From assembly GCA_963971285.1 (NCBI GenBank), contig OZ020247.1:8142614-8206613 (forward strand): a stretch of 64,000 nucleotides of DNA, written 5' to 3'. The translations under genes and the position numbers were made by a program. The notes beneath the pieces were generated by a model. It did not search any database, was not told where the DNA came from, and saw only the letters and a list, made by a program, of their open reading frames with translations. This stretch comes from Astropecten irregularis. Lineage: Eukaryota; Echinodermata; Asteroidea; Paxillosida; Astropectinidae. Shown piece by piece: positions 11,727 through 23,071 of the stretch (positions within the stretch are counted from its first letter, which is position 1; every line of letters starts with the position of its first letter).

Positions 11727-12201
11727 TAAATTAATTGCTTAGATTCAGTGGAAAGCTAATCACTAGTAGTGATCGAGATGAAATAAATACAATAAATGAA
11801 ATAAAACGTTTTTTTTTATAATGATAATCTCTCAAAGAAACAGCGGTTTGAGTCGATCTCTGTGAATAATATCTCATGATTAATTTGGCATCTGGGAAAG
11901 AGTACTCTTCCATTTAGTCTCGGATAGCCAATGACACCACGGCGAGTGCATCACGTGACAGACAAGGCTTACTTGCCTTTGGAAAAAAAGTTGCCAGTCT
12001 CGAAACAACGCGAGAAATTCATGACAGCGCGAGAATACGCGAGACTCACTTCTCAACAAGCACCAAGCAAAGCAAAACTGTGGTACAGAAACGGTCATGT
12101 CCCTTCTTTCCGGTATGATTTCAAACGCATGAACACAACCACTGGAGCACAAAAACAACAAACAAACGAACTATTCACATCCGGGAGAGTACAAGAGGAC
12201 A
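11727..12201. other. Intergenic, nothing convincing
   Basis: Long overlapping ORFs occur on both strands around 11880-12160, but neither has a recognisable domain or splice context, and one runs into a MITE. Confidence 0.35.
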
Positions 12202-12447
12202 GGGGCCAATTTCATAAAACTGTTACGCACAAAAAATTGCTTAGCACAAAAATGTTTCGCCCAATAAAACAAACCACCAATGAAAATTCCATTTGATATT
12301 CATGGTCAGCGAACAACAGCTTTAAAGAACAATCACAAGTGATACACAACACGTGGAAATTCGGTTGTTAACCCTGTTTTTATTAAGACAGAAATGGCGT
12401 CATGCTTAGCAAATTTTTGTGCTTAACAGTTTTATGAAATTGGCCCC
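12202..12447 (+). mobile_element. MITE family E, copy 2
   Basis: Both ends are well kept: GGGGCCAATTTCATAAAACT and AGTTTTATGAAATTGGCCCC. Confidence 0.88.
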
Positions 12448-12845
12448 AGCAGGTTGACGTCCTTGCCTGAACCTGACAACCTCATGATATAAAGTGGGTA
12501 ATTTATTTCGTAGGTGAAAAACCCTCGAGATTCCCGATCAAGGGAGAAAGATATAATACTGTTTGAGCATTTTGCCACTGCCGAATGATGGAGTCTGACG
12601 CGTAGGCTGCGCTACCAGTGTAATATATGGAGGCTCATTTGTGAAGCGTGAAGTAATTTATTACCCGACGGTGATAAAATTGTAAGTGTCCCCTTCAGTC
12701 ACATGGCATGAAGCAACAGTCTGGAGCTTATACTGTATACTGTAGTTTGTACAGGCTTTTCTTTTGTGCATACAATGTCACTGCCCGAGCTTCTGCTGAC
12801 CAACCAAACTGCAAACTAAAATATTAAACATTGTGTTGAAACTTA
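12448..12845. other. Intergenic, nothing recognised
   Basis: No coding or repeat signal beyond short AT-rich runs. Confidence 0.35.
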
Positions 12846-13161
12846 AAGGTAATATCATACTTTGGTTTTTATCAAAGAAACACAGATTCATGAGCAAAAA
12901 TACCACGAAAATTTCAGTTCCATACGGTGCCCACTTTTTGAGACTAAAAATAGTGAAAAACAGCCATAGTATTTATCTCTTTTATTTTTGGTCTTATATA
13001 AAAGATCAAAAACATTTTCGGTCGTTGTTTTACAAATTTCTGAATAATACATCGGGTGGAAATTTTTTAACGGTATGTGCACCATCTTCATAAACTGTAA
13101 GTTATACGTAAATATGTGAACAATTCTGTCTTGTTTTATTACCAAAGTATAATACTACCTT
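12846..13161 (-). mobile_element. MITE family A, copy 3
   Basis: AAGGTAATATCATACTTTGG ... CAAAGTATAATACTACCTT, flanked by TTAA on both sides. A deletion near the right end removes part of the Met/His-rich CACCACCATC stretch. Confidence 0.85.
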
Positions 13162-13458
13162 TAACGTGGACAGAGCAGCTAATAAGATGTCAAGAAATGT
13201 TTTTTTCAATGTTTCGCCAGTGAAAAAACAAACATGCTAATTAAGAAAAAGCATCAATGAGAAAAGCAAAGTGGTCTGGTGACGACTACAGCACATCAGA
13301 TTGTATTCAGATGGGAAGAAATTAGGATCCAGGACAACAAGATAAATGAAACAACAATGAAACAATTAATCCTGTCCTGGGACGAACTTCTTTTGTTCAA
13401 ACTAAACTTGTCCTCTGAAGTACAGGTTGTTACAGCTGGTGTGTAGAAACCAACAGAT

Positions 13459-13600
13459 AGGCCTATAATGTACCAACAATCGTGACCGATAATGCATCCC
13501 AACCGATAATGTATCACAAATTGACCGATAATGTATCACAAATTGACCCATAGTGTATCATAAACAGATAATATATCACATGTCTACGGATAATGTACAT
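13459..13600. repeat. Short tandem repeat of about 22 bp
   Basis: Five to six imperfect units of GACCGATAATGTATCACAAA plus TT, drifting at both edges. Confidence 0.75.
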
Positions 13601-13639
13601 GAAGTAGCAAACAAAAATACTCTAACTCTAACGCGGTTG

Positions 13640-13900
13640 TACGGGGGGGGGGGGGGGGTAGGGGGGGGGGTGAGCCCCCAAAAATTGTGTCTAGCCCCCC
13701 CCCCCCCCCCAAAAAAATGCAATTGATTTTTTTGTCCAATTATTAAGCGTCATTTTACATAAGAAACGTGTTGTGTATAGGCTATATGTGCATGTTTTTC
13801 GACCCCTAAAAAGACATATCAGAAGCGAGTGTTAGCCCTCCCAACAAAAATGGCTCTTCTAGCCCCCCAAAAATATTGGCTCTAGAACCGCGCCTGGACG
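13640..13900. repeat. G-run/C-run repeat remnant
   Basis: A run of about 18 G, a second of about 10 G, then a run of about 16 C form a potential G-rich hairpin. Further on, agccccccaaaaatattggctctag followed by aaccgcgcctgg looks like the end of a dispersed repeat. Homopolymer lengths are unreliable in assemblies. Confidence 0.5.
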
Positions 13901-14148
13901 TGGCAGAGTCTTCTTTATTGCATATTTCATGGATTGTTTTCCAGAATGTTACCGATCTAAGAAACGTGTAAAAAGAAAAGCAGCGACATACCTCATTGGC
14001 ATGAACAAAAGACTGGAATTTGGGCCAAAACTTCCCAGACTGTTCGCATACTTTGGCACACAAGCATAATTATGGCTTCTTGCACGTTCCGCAATGCATC
14101 AAGGCAAACGTGCGTGTGCGACGTGCCGCGATTTCGGTCATACCTTTA
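13901..14148. other. Intergenic with a weak exon-like piece
   Basis: On the minus strand a stretch ending GCCAATGAG|gtatgt (donor at about 14000) is open and encodes CAKVCEQSGKFWPKFQSFVH. There is no clear acceptor or homology, so it is left as a note. Confidence 0.15.
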
Positions 14149-14489
14149 AAGGTAATATCATACAGATGCACGTGCACAAATACCAAGGAAGATAAAGTAA
14201 CAGTCATCTATGGAAATTTCAATCCCATACGGTGCCCACTTTTTGAGAAAACAGTGAAAAACGGTCACGGTATTTCTTAAGTCTTTTCTCTTTTATTTTT
14301 GATCTTTTTAAAAAACAAAAATAATTTTGGACACTGGTTTTACTCTTTTCGTGGTAAAAACAACATTTCAGGCAGAAAAACTTTAACAGTATATGTTTCT
14401 ACAATCACCATCTTCACACCCTGTAAGTTATATGTGAATCTGTGAACAAGTTTCTGTTTTGGTATATGTTACCAAAGTATGATACTACC
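14149..14489 (-). mobile_element. MITE family A, copy 4
   Basis: Left end TTTA-AAGGTAATATCATAC. The palindrome is partly decayed (gatctttttaaaaaacaaa). The right end stops at ATGATACTACC and passes into gatgatactcg, so the terminal bases are lost. Confidence 0.8.
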
Positions 14490-15551
14490 GATGATACTCG
14501 CGAGGCGCCCTGTCAAAACGTTGGAAACCCGTTTTCCTCGTTCCAATCATCGAATCACACAAAATATAATTCATTTTTTGCATATTTTACTGGTTTATAA
14601 ATGAATAATGCGAACTGAATCCCTTTACAGCCTGACTTTAAATTTCCGAATGCTTCAAGTTGATTTCTGTTTGCTTAGGCATCAATTCCCCTGTTTTTCG
14701 ACCCGTCTCAACTTCGAAAATAATTTAATCAGAAATTTCCAGTACAATGGCAATTTGTCATTCCCGAGTCAAAATAATGAATAAATAAATACCTCTGAAA
14801 TATCGGGCTCGTTTTTTTTTTTATGATAAACACAGTATACAAGCATACAAATTAGACCACAAAACACATAAAAGAGACATTTTCACAGAAAACAGTCACT
14901 CCATTAAAAAATCATAAAAAGAACTTGATTTATGGCGTTGAGTAGAGTCACAGTGGATAGAAGTAATTGAAACCCTCCTACGTCTTACAAAAAAAGATGA
15001 TGGTATAGCATTCGCTCGGGGCAGGTGGGCGGGCTGGTTTTTTCAATACCACTACAAAAGCACGTACATTACTTGTATATAGGCTTATAGAGGAAGCACA
15101 TCAATCTATGTGACATGGTTTTCAAGGACTTCCGGTACATGACGACCGAGACGGAAATGAGAATGAACGGCGCAGCCAGCAACCTCATACCAAAAGGAAA
15201 ATGAAAAAACCGAGATCATGTGATTTTCACTGTGGCCATGTATTAACAATGAAATCATTCTTTTGGTACATATTTTTTCATTTTGTAGCTGGGCTAAGAT
15301 CAAGATGGCAGAAACTTCATGTTTACGCATCAACGGAAAGCAAAACGATGTAATTTTCCATAAACATTCGATATAATAGTGGTGTTGAATTTGTGAGAAA
15401 AAGGGAAACATATTGCGATGTATTTTGCATGGCATAAAAGTTTGGTAAATAAACAAAGATGAATTTTATTACAAGGTATGTCAATTTGAGATTAGAATAT
15501 GTTTTGAAAGATTCGACATCCACACCAATCAGTATACAAACAGTACATTCA
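14490..15551. other. Intergenic, nothing recognised
   Basis: AT-rich. Two overlapping minus-strand ORFs of just over 100 codons (15106-15646) show no domain, no consistent splice sites and a low-complexity composition. Confidence 0.35.
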
Positions 15552-15670
15552 GCAGCCGATTTCACGAAACTTGAATTGTTGCGTATACGCAACATTTTGT
15601 TGCGTAACTTACGCAACATATGCATTTGGTTGCACAAGTTATGCACGTTTCATGAAACTTACGCAACATT
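15552..15670 (+). mobile_element. MITE family I, partial copy
   Basis: Starts GCAGCCGATTTCACGAAACTT, then nested gttgcgtatacgcaacattttgttgcgtaacttacgc-type palindromes. The second end is missing. Compare the fuller copy at 32772-32934. Confidence 0.65.
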
Positions 15671-15705
15671 TGTATATTCGTGAGGTGTATTCACCAACAA
15701 AATAG

Positions 15706-15969
15706 ATGTCCATTATCATTGGCACGTCCCACATAGTTTTATACGATCTGGCCATTCAGACTAATCGTGGTTGTACAATGTTGCACGCCGTCTGGATGCC
15801 AGACGAGTGGAGCCAACTGTGTCTATTAATGGCTCGTATGTCTGATGCAGATCCTTTGAGTGCATTACGTGGAATCATTAATGTGATCATGTCATTATCA
15901 GCGATGGATGAGGACATTATGGACAATTTGCTAAAAGAAATCTTGGAAGCGCATCAGAAGGGACGATAA
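15706..15969 (+). CDS. Uncharacterised small ORF, 87 codons (weak)
   Basis: An ATG-initiated ORF whose C-terminal two thirds look protein-like: WMPDEWSQLCLLMARMSD, then DPLSALRGIINVIMSL and EEDIMDNLLKEILEAHQKGR-type acidic helices. I do not recognise a family. The start follows a truncated MITE end. It could be a chance ORF, a relic of a transposon gene, or a terminal exon. Confidence 0.22.
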   Translation: MSIIIGTSHIVLYDLAIQTNRGCTMLHAVWMPDEWSQLCLLMARMSDADPLSALRGIINVIMSLSAMDEDIMDNLLKEILEAHQKGR

Positions 15970-16205
15970 GTAGCTTTCAGGTAGATCATCACTTGGATTT
16001 AAGAACTTCAAAACCACAAGAAGTTACAACAAGCAAAAGCAATAAATTAAAAGGAATGGAAATAAATGACGTAAAAAAAAAAATCAAATCAAATTCTGCT
16101 AAGGCGAAATTACAAACCAATGAATTAAACTAAGCATACAATCCAATGACTGAAATATAAAATTAGTAGGTAACTAGAGGTCAAACAGTTAATAAATGAA
16201 CCTCG

Positions 16206-16440
16206 ATGGGACATAGTGGAGACGTCTCAGCAGTCACGGATATAATTATTCTTCGTGACGTCGCCGCAACTGATGGAGACGTCTCGGAGACGTCGCGGAG
16301 ACAGGAAAAGGTCCAAAAAAATCAAACATGTTTAAACTTCTTGCGACTCCTCGGAGACTCCGTAATTTTCAGGACACGTCTCGGAGACGTCTCGGAGACG
16401 TCTCTGCAACCAGCAAAATCTGGAGTCGCGAACTAGTTTC
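16206..16440. repeat. GAGACGTCTC-rich palindromic element R
   Basis: The palindrome GGAGACGTCTCG recurs at least six times in about 230 bp, at both sides of an AT-rich centre (aaatcaaacatgtttaaac). The outer parts (tggagacgtctcagcagtc and gacgtctctgcaaccagc) suggest a foldback element. AatII sites (GACGTC) recur. Confidence 0.5.
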
Positions 16441-16464
16441 AAGCCCGGTGAGATACACCCCTTA

Positions 16465-16828
16465 AAGGTAGTATCATACTTGGGTTTTTATCAAAGAAAT
16501 ACAGATTCATGGGCAAAAATACTAAGACAGATACAGTAACAGTCAACTGTGAACATTTCACTCCCATACGCGGTGCCCACTTTTTGAGAAAACAGTGAAA
16601 AACAGCCACATTATTTCTTAAGTGTTTTCTCTTTTATTTTTGATCTTTTTAAAAGATCAAAAAGATTTTCGGTCGTTGTTTTACTAATTTCTGGATAAAT
16701 ACACCATTTCAGGCGGAAACATTTTAACGGTATGTTTCTACCACCACCATCTTCATACCGTGTAAGTTATACGTAAATCTGTGAACATTTCTGTTTTGGT
16801 TTCTTAACAAAGTATGATACTATACCTT
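16465..16828 (-). mobile_element. MITE family A, copy 5 (near full length)
   Basis: TTAA-flanked, AAGGTAGTATCATACTTGGG to ACAAAGTATGATACTATACCTT. The central palindrome GATCTTTTTAAAAGATC is intact. Confidence 0.9.
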
Positions 16829-17223
16829 TAACTGAACAGAGTTAGCAAATTTGTACCATCGAATGCTGACCAGTTGGTCGGAAAAAATAAATCAATAAAT
16901 ACAAAAAACGGCATGCAGTAGACGGATGGAAACATACCGTTTGTGTATAGTGGCCTTCATTATTAACATCGTCATGGCCAGGGACACATACGATCGGTCT
17001 TATGAGTGGAAACAGGATGCGGAATAAAAACTTGACATTTCCACATCATCTCACTTCGGCGTGTCTATTTTTCGCCATCACAATAGACTAAATATAAACC
17101 ACAATGAGAGGGCGAATGAATAAGAAATCAAATGCAGATTGGATTGGGAGAAAAACGGAATTTTACCTCAGCTTCGCTGATCAATTAGATTAAAATGTAG
17201 AGCGCGACCATGATAATATTTTC
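16829..17223. other. Intergenic, nothing recognised
   Basis: No paired ends, ORF or RNA signal seen. Confidence 0.35.
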
Positions 17224-17470
17224 TGGTTAGAGCGGTTAGGCCAGTACACACACATGAGGAGTCAAATAAAGAGTAAAAGCAGTTCTTTCTATGCCTTTCA
17301 CCTCAGGATGACCGGGTTCGATTCCGACTCGGTCCACAAACCAACTCAGGTTTTCAATCCCTACCCGATTCCATGGGTTTCTGCCTAGAATGTTATACTC
17401 CGAGTTATTTTTTTTTCTCGTCATCTTTTCCATAACGGTTTCATCGGGTTTTCGAGGTATATTTTGATTT
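17224..17470 (+). mobile_element. tRNA-derived SINE (type 1), diverged copy
   Basis: Carries the head pieces gagcggttaggcc and accgggttcgattccgac (Pol III B box) and the body (ttttcaatccctacccgatt, catgggtttctgcctagaat, tcgtcatcttttccataac) shared with 63151-63424 and with the reverse copy at 40157-40446. About 45 bases in the head are unlike the other copies, and the A/T tail is lost. Confidence 0.7.
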
Positions 17471-17489
17471 TATCTTCTGAGAGGGGATG

Positions 17490-17705
17490 TTAACACCGGC
17501 GCACCCAGGATTTTGTCTTGGGGGGCTCAAAGAAAACTTTTCTCCCACAAATCAACTAGGCCTACTGTATGTAAATAATGTAGGGTTGTGACCCCCCTCC
17601 CCCTCCTCCTCTCCCTTTCCCTCTCCCCCATTTTTTTCGGGGACCCTCTTGGGGGGGGGGGGGGGGTAAAGCCCCACGAGCCGCACCCTTGGGTGCGCCA
17701 CTGGA
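17490..17705. repeat. G/C-run repeat remnant
   Basis: ggcgcacccaggattttgtc...gggggct at one side and a pyrimidine run, a G18 run and cttgggtgcgccactgg at the other give a GGCGCACCC inverted pair of about 200 bp. It is probably a short non-autonomous element. Confidence 0.5.
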
Positions 17706-17710
17706 TTTTA

Positions 17711-18061
17711 AAGGTAATATCTTACCGTTGGTATAGGAAATCAAAACAGAAATGTTCACAGAAATACGTATAACTTACAGGGGGAAATGGACATGGTACA
17801 AACATACCGTTAAAATGCTATTTTTATCCAGAAATGAGTAAAACAAAAGACCGAAAACAGTCTTGATCTAGGAGATCAAAACTTCACAATTACAATTAAC
17901 AACTTCACTCAACAATTTGCAACGGTGTTTAGCTGTTTTCTGCTGATTCTAATGATCAAATAAGTTGAACATTTCACAGGTTTGTTTTTATTTCAGGACG
18001 AATCAAAGATTGAAAAGACCGCAGCTGTTCTACCAACTTTGACAAAGTATATTACTACCTT
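17711..18061 (+). mobile_element. MITE family A, rearranged copy 6
   Basis: The left part (AAGGTAATATCTTACC, aaatcaaaacagaaatgttc) and the right end (AAGTATATTACTACCTT-TA) belong to family A. The middle contains a foreign AT-rich stretch. Confidence 0.65.
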
Positions 18062-18884
18062 TATAAGTGGCAGCCAGTTGTTCATAATTCACCGGGCTGG
18101 CTGCCCGAACATGGCCGCTGAGACATGGACACCGCCCAAGCCATGCAATGCCATAATCACGGAAACAAGAAAAGAATTCATTTAATGTGTGTTGGTTTAA
18201 TCAAGCATGTTCAAGTCCAATCTACAGGCTAGCTGATGGGAAGAAGGAAGATCTTTGACCGACCAGTGAAGGGCTATATGGCCAGGAACGCTCTCGGACG
18301 AAAATGATTCGGATCCCCCAATGATTCGGTTGCCAACGCCGCCACGGCATGCATGCATAAATACATCACGACCAGAGGTCTGATTAATAAACTCCCACAG
18401 AAATCATCGGCGCCGTCCGTCGGTACGTACCGCTCCAATCAGCAATCGAAGTGGCAAATCAGTTACAGGAATAGAAAAAAAAAATGTTGATGATTTGTGG
18501 TAAATCGGTTTACATGAATAAATTATGATAATTTGAACTTGACAGCATACCTGTCATCATTCTAAGGAATGGTTCCTTTTTAACGACGATGAACGGATAA
18601 TATGAAGGAAGCGCGAGCAATTGCAATTTCAGCCTTTCAATTATCTTTTAAATCATTCTATAGTAGACGGTATGTCGATCGTGGTAGATGTGGGAATTAA
18701 AATAAAAACTGATTTTCCATAATTTGTCCTTCGTGGAGATGAGTTTCAGTAAACGAGTTTTCGCAATTCGTTTGTGTTGGTATGGATGTACTGTGGTTGA
18801 ATCTAGGCAGCGAAAGCGGAATTTTAGAATCTGTTTGAGACCGGAGTCATAGTTTACTTACAAACAATGTAAAAATGTAACAAC
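18062..18884. other. Intergenic, nothing recognised
   Basis: No gene or repeat that I can support. Confidence 0.35.
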
Positions 18885-18888
18885 ACGA

Positions 18889-18982
18889 ATTGAACCGAAC
18901 TGATTCGAACCGGACCGGACCATATATACCAAACCGGACCGAACCGGACCAGACCAAACCGGACCGGACCGGACCGGACCGG
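18889..18982. repeat. (ACCGG)n pentamer microsatellite
   Basis: Imperfect ACCGA/ACCGG units, becoming perfect GGACC repeats at 18958-18982. Next to it (18983-19037) are three copies of an ATATCGCAAT-type palindromic motif. The repeat accounts for the Ser-Gly-Pro-Val-Arg ORFs on the opposite strand. Confidence 0.85.
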
Positions 18983-19037
18983 CATATCGCAATATATTGC
19001 GATAATAGGCATAATTGCGATATAGGCATATCGCAAT

Positions 19038-19195
19038 TTTCGGCCAGCCTTCTCGATACGCCTTTGTCTTCGTGTAGGCCGATGTTTTCTTCTTTTTACA
19101 CCGAATTCCGTGCTTGCGTGCCGGGCCAGTATCACATTGCAATGTGACGAGAAGTAAAATATTGATTACTTGACAAATTAGAAAAACACTGAACA
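19038..19195 (-). CDS. Possible signal-peptide ORF (weak)
   Basis: The ATG at 19193-19195 sits in a purine-at-minus-3 context (gggcgATGT) and opens MFSVFLICQVINILLLVTLQ, a plausible signal peptide, followed by a very basic stretch (RKHGIRCKKKKTSAYTKTKA). In frame it runs on into the microsatellite, which is unlikely to be coding. No good splice donor lies between. It may be a chance ORF. Confidence 0.15.
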
Positions 19196-19395
19196 TCGCC
19201 CACGGACGAGAGGTAGAATTTAGCAGAGTTCGTGGCGACACGTCATAATGTACAGTATATCACGCACGTATACCCCAGTCAACAATAATGACGAACCTGG
19301 CGAAAAGTGGTTTCTTCTGCTGTGCGCGACTAATGAATGGGTCTGGATCATAATTATCTATCTACAATTTGTAATGCATGATTACACGGTCTTTA

Positions 19396-19790
19396 AAGGT
19401 TTAATGTAATCAAAACTCAAGTGAAGTTAAATACATCTGTATTGTTATAAAACTCAACCTGTCTATCATTGTTTGTGCTAAAAAAAATAGTGAATATAGA
19501 AAAAGGTGGTATTTTAGACCCATATTTAGCACCTCACTTTTCGTGACGAAAAAACGCCACACAGTATACTGTGATGCGAGCCTATACTAGTTTTGTATGT
19601 GACGTCACACGCCATTGTTGCGTGGATCGGTTCCAAGGGGGACTTTTTTAGGGGGGGGGGCATACATGTACTGATTTTGTAATTTTTTTATCAAAATTAA
19701 GCACTTATAAAAACATAAATCTATAGTAATTGATTATACATTAAGCAAAGTACTTTCACCCCTATTCTAAATTTGATGACAGTAAACCTT
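19396..19790. mobile_element. MITE family N (single copy)
   Basis: TTTA-AAGGTTTAATGTAATCAAA at the left pairs with TTTGATGACAGTAAACCTT-TAAA at the right. About 395 bp, with a TGACGTCACACG motif in the middle. Confidence 0.65.
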
Positions 19791-21138
19791 TAAAGAGGTA
19801 TACTGTCTCTATACATTTATCTGCCCGGCGTGATTAAATGCTAAATTGGAGTATTAGTTGCAGTGCCGGTAGAGAAGCGCGGATATCTCAAAGCCGAATA
19901 CGGATCAGGATTTCTAAGCCTATTTCCACTCCACCATTGGCACACAAATTACAATGAGAGAAGGGGGTCGCGATGGTAGCTGACACCATTTCCACACTTT
20001 ATTAAACCGGTATCTTGTTCATCAATTACACCAATAGGTGGTGACGTGGATGGGCGGTCAAGCGCGTGCTCCGGACACATGTTCTTGCGACATATGACGC
20101 CTCGATGCTGATGGTCAGTATCCCGTGAGTCCTCTGTGTCTTATAGACAAATACTTTAATATTAATAGACTGTGGGTCCGTGGATTACAGTGGATTGCCA
20201 TGGTACATCCATGAAGATTGTTCTTCCTCCGTGGTTCACCTAGGGACGGTGAGGTGGATTGGTGGTCAAGCGCTGGCTCCGGACACACGTTTTTGCTGTC
20301 ATGATGGGTATTACAACGCCCCAGTGCTGATAGTCAAGGAGCAAAGTTGTGAAAACCCTCTTATTAAGGAGTTAGCTCAACACCCACTACATCTATGGTT
20401 AAACAATGGAAGTAACAGCTTTGTTAGGCAGTATGTGGCTTCAAGTTGTGATATCACGTTTGAGAAAATGTGGTATCGTTTGAGGAACAAAAAAAAAACA
20501 AGAATAACTTTCCCACAATGCAACTGTAAAAGGGGCGTGATCGTATTTTCTGCCCCCAAGTCCTTGATATGTATTTTTTTAAATACATTCACAGAGAAAT
20601 AGCATTTAAAAAAAAATAAGTCAGAAGCAAGAGCTTAAACCCATTTGTTGAATTTTCTTTTGTTTTTCTTAACTTGTTGGTGGAAATATTACGATAATTT
20701 TTGGGATATTACACAAAAGTGCTTCTACAATTTGAGGTCACATAGTACCTAGAAATGTTCCCTGAGGTCTGCTCAATCAATTTGTGAAGTCAGACCTTAG
20801 ATGTGGTCGGTGTTGAGAGGTAAAATTTGTTCATGGTCCACGCTCCTTGACTATGATAGTCAGCATTCTGTTAGTCCTCTGTGTCTTAGACAAATACTTA
20901 GTTAATAGACTGGGAAAAAAGTGGTGTGTGTGTCCTTGAGCAAGATATCAATTGTTTCTAATTGCGTCTCCACCACCCAGACAGGAGTGAGTGAATAACC
21001 ATGTGAGTGTATGACCAGGATATGAACGGCACTGTATGTCTTTGTTTGCATGTTTGGTTAGCCCATGCATGCTTTTAATAAACGAAAAACAAACAATGAT
21101 CCCAAATAGACAAGGTTCGTATAGAATTTTATACTCCC
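19791..21138. other. Intergenic with a diverged duplication
   Basis: The segment tgacgtggatgggcggtcaagcg...gctccggacacatgttcttgc near 20043 is echoed at about 20250, and agtcctctgtgtcttagacaaatactt recurs near 20130 and 20875. A gtgtccttgagcaagatatc motif near 20931, followed by ccaccaccca, resembles the tail domain of some SINEs. No gene is supported. Confidence 0.4.
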
Positions 21139-21346
21139 CCGTGCAAAACAAAGACCGAAAACAGTTTTGATCTCGGGGTAAATGATCAAAACCATTCTTT
21201 ATGTTTTATAAAATAAAATTGATTGAGGTTTTCGCTTTTTAGTCTCGTTACTCATATGTCCGATTGAGCTCAAAATTTCACAGTTTTATCATTTTGTGTA
21301 CATATTTGATCAGACAAAGTGTGTGTGCTGTTCTGCGACCTTTACC
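21139..21346 (+). mobile_element. MITE family B fragment
   Basis: Holds the family B half from caaagaccgaaaacagttttg through atgtccgattgagct to gtgctgttctgcgacctttac. The AAGG end is missing. A tRNA-like stretch (aggattcaaaccagcaacct) follows, so a SINE fragment may have joined here. Confidence 0.6.
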
Positions 21347-21633
21347 TGTCATTGCAGGATTCAAACCAGCAACCTTCAGGAATGCTGCACCGATGCCTCA
21401 CCAACCGTGACTGAGCCGCGGCCCAGCTCTTTACTAAGGGGCGTTCCACATCATCAATTACACAGTATAAATTACCGGTATCGAAATTAATAGTAATATG
21501 AAAAGGCATTCGGTTTTATACCATTAATGAAAGTAGCAGACGTACAGTAGGCAGTAAACCGGTAAAAACCGACTAGCGAATTCAGATCAAAGAAAAGGGG
21601 TAATGGGTCTAGGATCCAATTTGAGCGTATTCA

Positions 21634-21879
21634 GGGGCCAATTTCATAAAACTGTTAAGCACAAAAATTTGCTAAGCATGACATTTCTGTCTTTGTCTTA
21701 ATAAAAACAGGGTTAACAACCAAATGTCCATGTGTTGTGTATCACTTGTGATTGTTCTTTGGCTGTTGTTTACTGACCATGAATATCAAATAGAATTTTC
21801 AATGGTGGTTTGTTTTATTGGGCGAGAAATTTGTGTGCTGAGCAACTTTTTGTGCTTAACAGTTTTATGAAATTGGCCC
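21634..21879 (-). mobile_element. MITE family E, copy 3
   Basis: Inverted orientation relative to copy 1. The flanks attca and tgaat extend the inverted repeat outward by five bases. Confidence 0.88.
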
Positions 21880-21933
21880 TGAATGGGACGTTGTGGATCT
21901 GCAGATCATGGATCTCGTGCGCGTAAACAAACA

Positions 21934-22175
21934 GGGGCCAATTTCTTTAGAGCGGCTTAGCACACAAAAAATTGCTTAGCGCAAAAATGGCTTGTCCAAT
22001 AAAACAAACTACCATTGAAAATTCGATATGATAATCGTGGTCAGCGAACAACAGCCAAAGAACAATTCCACAATTCCACAACACATTTGGTTGTTAATCC
22101 TGTTTTTATTAAGACAGAAATGTCATGCTTAGCGAATGTTTGTGCTATTAAAAGCAGCTCTATGATATTGGCCCC
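21934..22175 (+). mobile_element. MITE family E, copy 4
   Basis: Lies 54 bp from copy 3. The ends GGGGCCAATTTC and GATATTGGCCCC are kept, but the adjacent arms are diverged (tttagagcggcttagc against gcagctctatg), a sub-type also seen at 22841-23071 and 53190-53804. Confidence 0.8.
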
Positions 22176-22840
22176 AGGCCGTTATGCTTATACTACAGAA
22201 ATTATTAATACAAAAAGTGATGTAAAATTGCAACGAGTGCTAACTTATGCATGGCTCTTGCTATTTATACCGTCCTCTGCGATTTGAATGGACCGACTGA
22301 AGTCATCCTAGCATATATCTAGCCTCGATCATACATTCATGATTGTAATCAGATGGCCAATCTCTATAAAACAAATTCAGGTTTTAATGTGGAAGTCGGT
22401 CAAGGGGTATTAATACAAGAAGATTTTGTTAAGCGTGTTTTTATTTTAACAGACTAGTAAAAGAAACTGGAGAGTAGTAGAAGTGTTAATAATTATGATT
22501 TAGTCAGACAGGTTTGTACAAACAATCATGAACGACAAACAATCAAAATATAGGGTTTTCTATATTTTCTGCAAATGAGAGGTCAATTTTATTTTCACGT
22601 ATTTTTGTTGACATGATTTTGCCTCCTTGGTAGAAACCGTCACTCGATTTCACTTTGATGCATCAGTTTTTATAGCATTGCATTCAATTAAAATCAACAG
22701 TCGTTCAGTTTCGCCATGCAAAATCGGCATTCAATTTAGCACGCTGCCAAAAGCCGTTGCGAATTTAAATGCTGTTCGAATGGAATTTTAAATTTAAAGG
22801 CGATTATTTTTAATTGGAACATTTTGCTTGCAAATTTCAT
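22176..22840. other. Intergenic, nothing recognised
   Basis: AT-rich with no paired repeat ends or supported ORF. Confidence 0.35.
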
Positions 22841-23071
22841 GGCCCTACTTCAGCACGAAAAAAAATCCTAACAATGAAATTTCTGTCATGATAAAACAAA
22901 ATTAAACGCCGAATTTCCATGTGTTGTGTATCGCTTGTGATTGTTCTTTGGCTGCTGTTGGCTTTTAATGAATATCAAATGGAATTTTTGATGTGGTTTG
23001 TTTTATTGGACAACTTGACATTTTGTGCTAAGCAATTTTTGTGTGCTTAGCAGCTCTATGAAATTGACCCC
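22841..23071 (-). mobile_element. MITE family E, decayed copy 5
   Basis: The right end gtgcttagcagctctatgaaattgacccc is readable. The left end (ggccctacttcagcacg) is badly decayed. The core gtgttgtgtatcgcttgtg is kept. Confidence 0.7.

Noticed and set aside
11880-12296. Overlapping ORFs on both strands (93 and 121 codons)
   Set aside because: No domain and no splice consensus, and the plus-strand one ends inside MITE E.
13806-14063. Minus-strand 85-codon ORF as a gene
   Set aside because: Half translates the G/C-run repeat remnant. A short splice-like piece remains but has no acceptor.
18854-19241. Overlapping minus-strand ORFs with Ser-Gly-Pro-Val-Arg repeats
   Set aside because: They translate the pentamer microsatellite. 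Only the leader part was kept, as a weak note.
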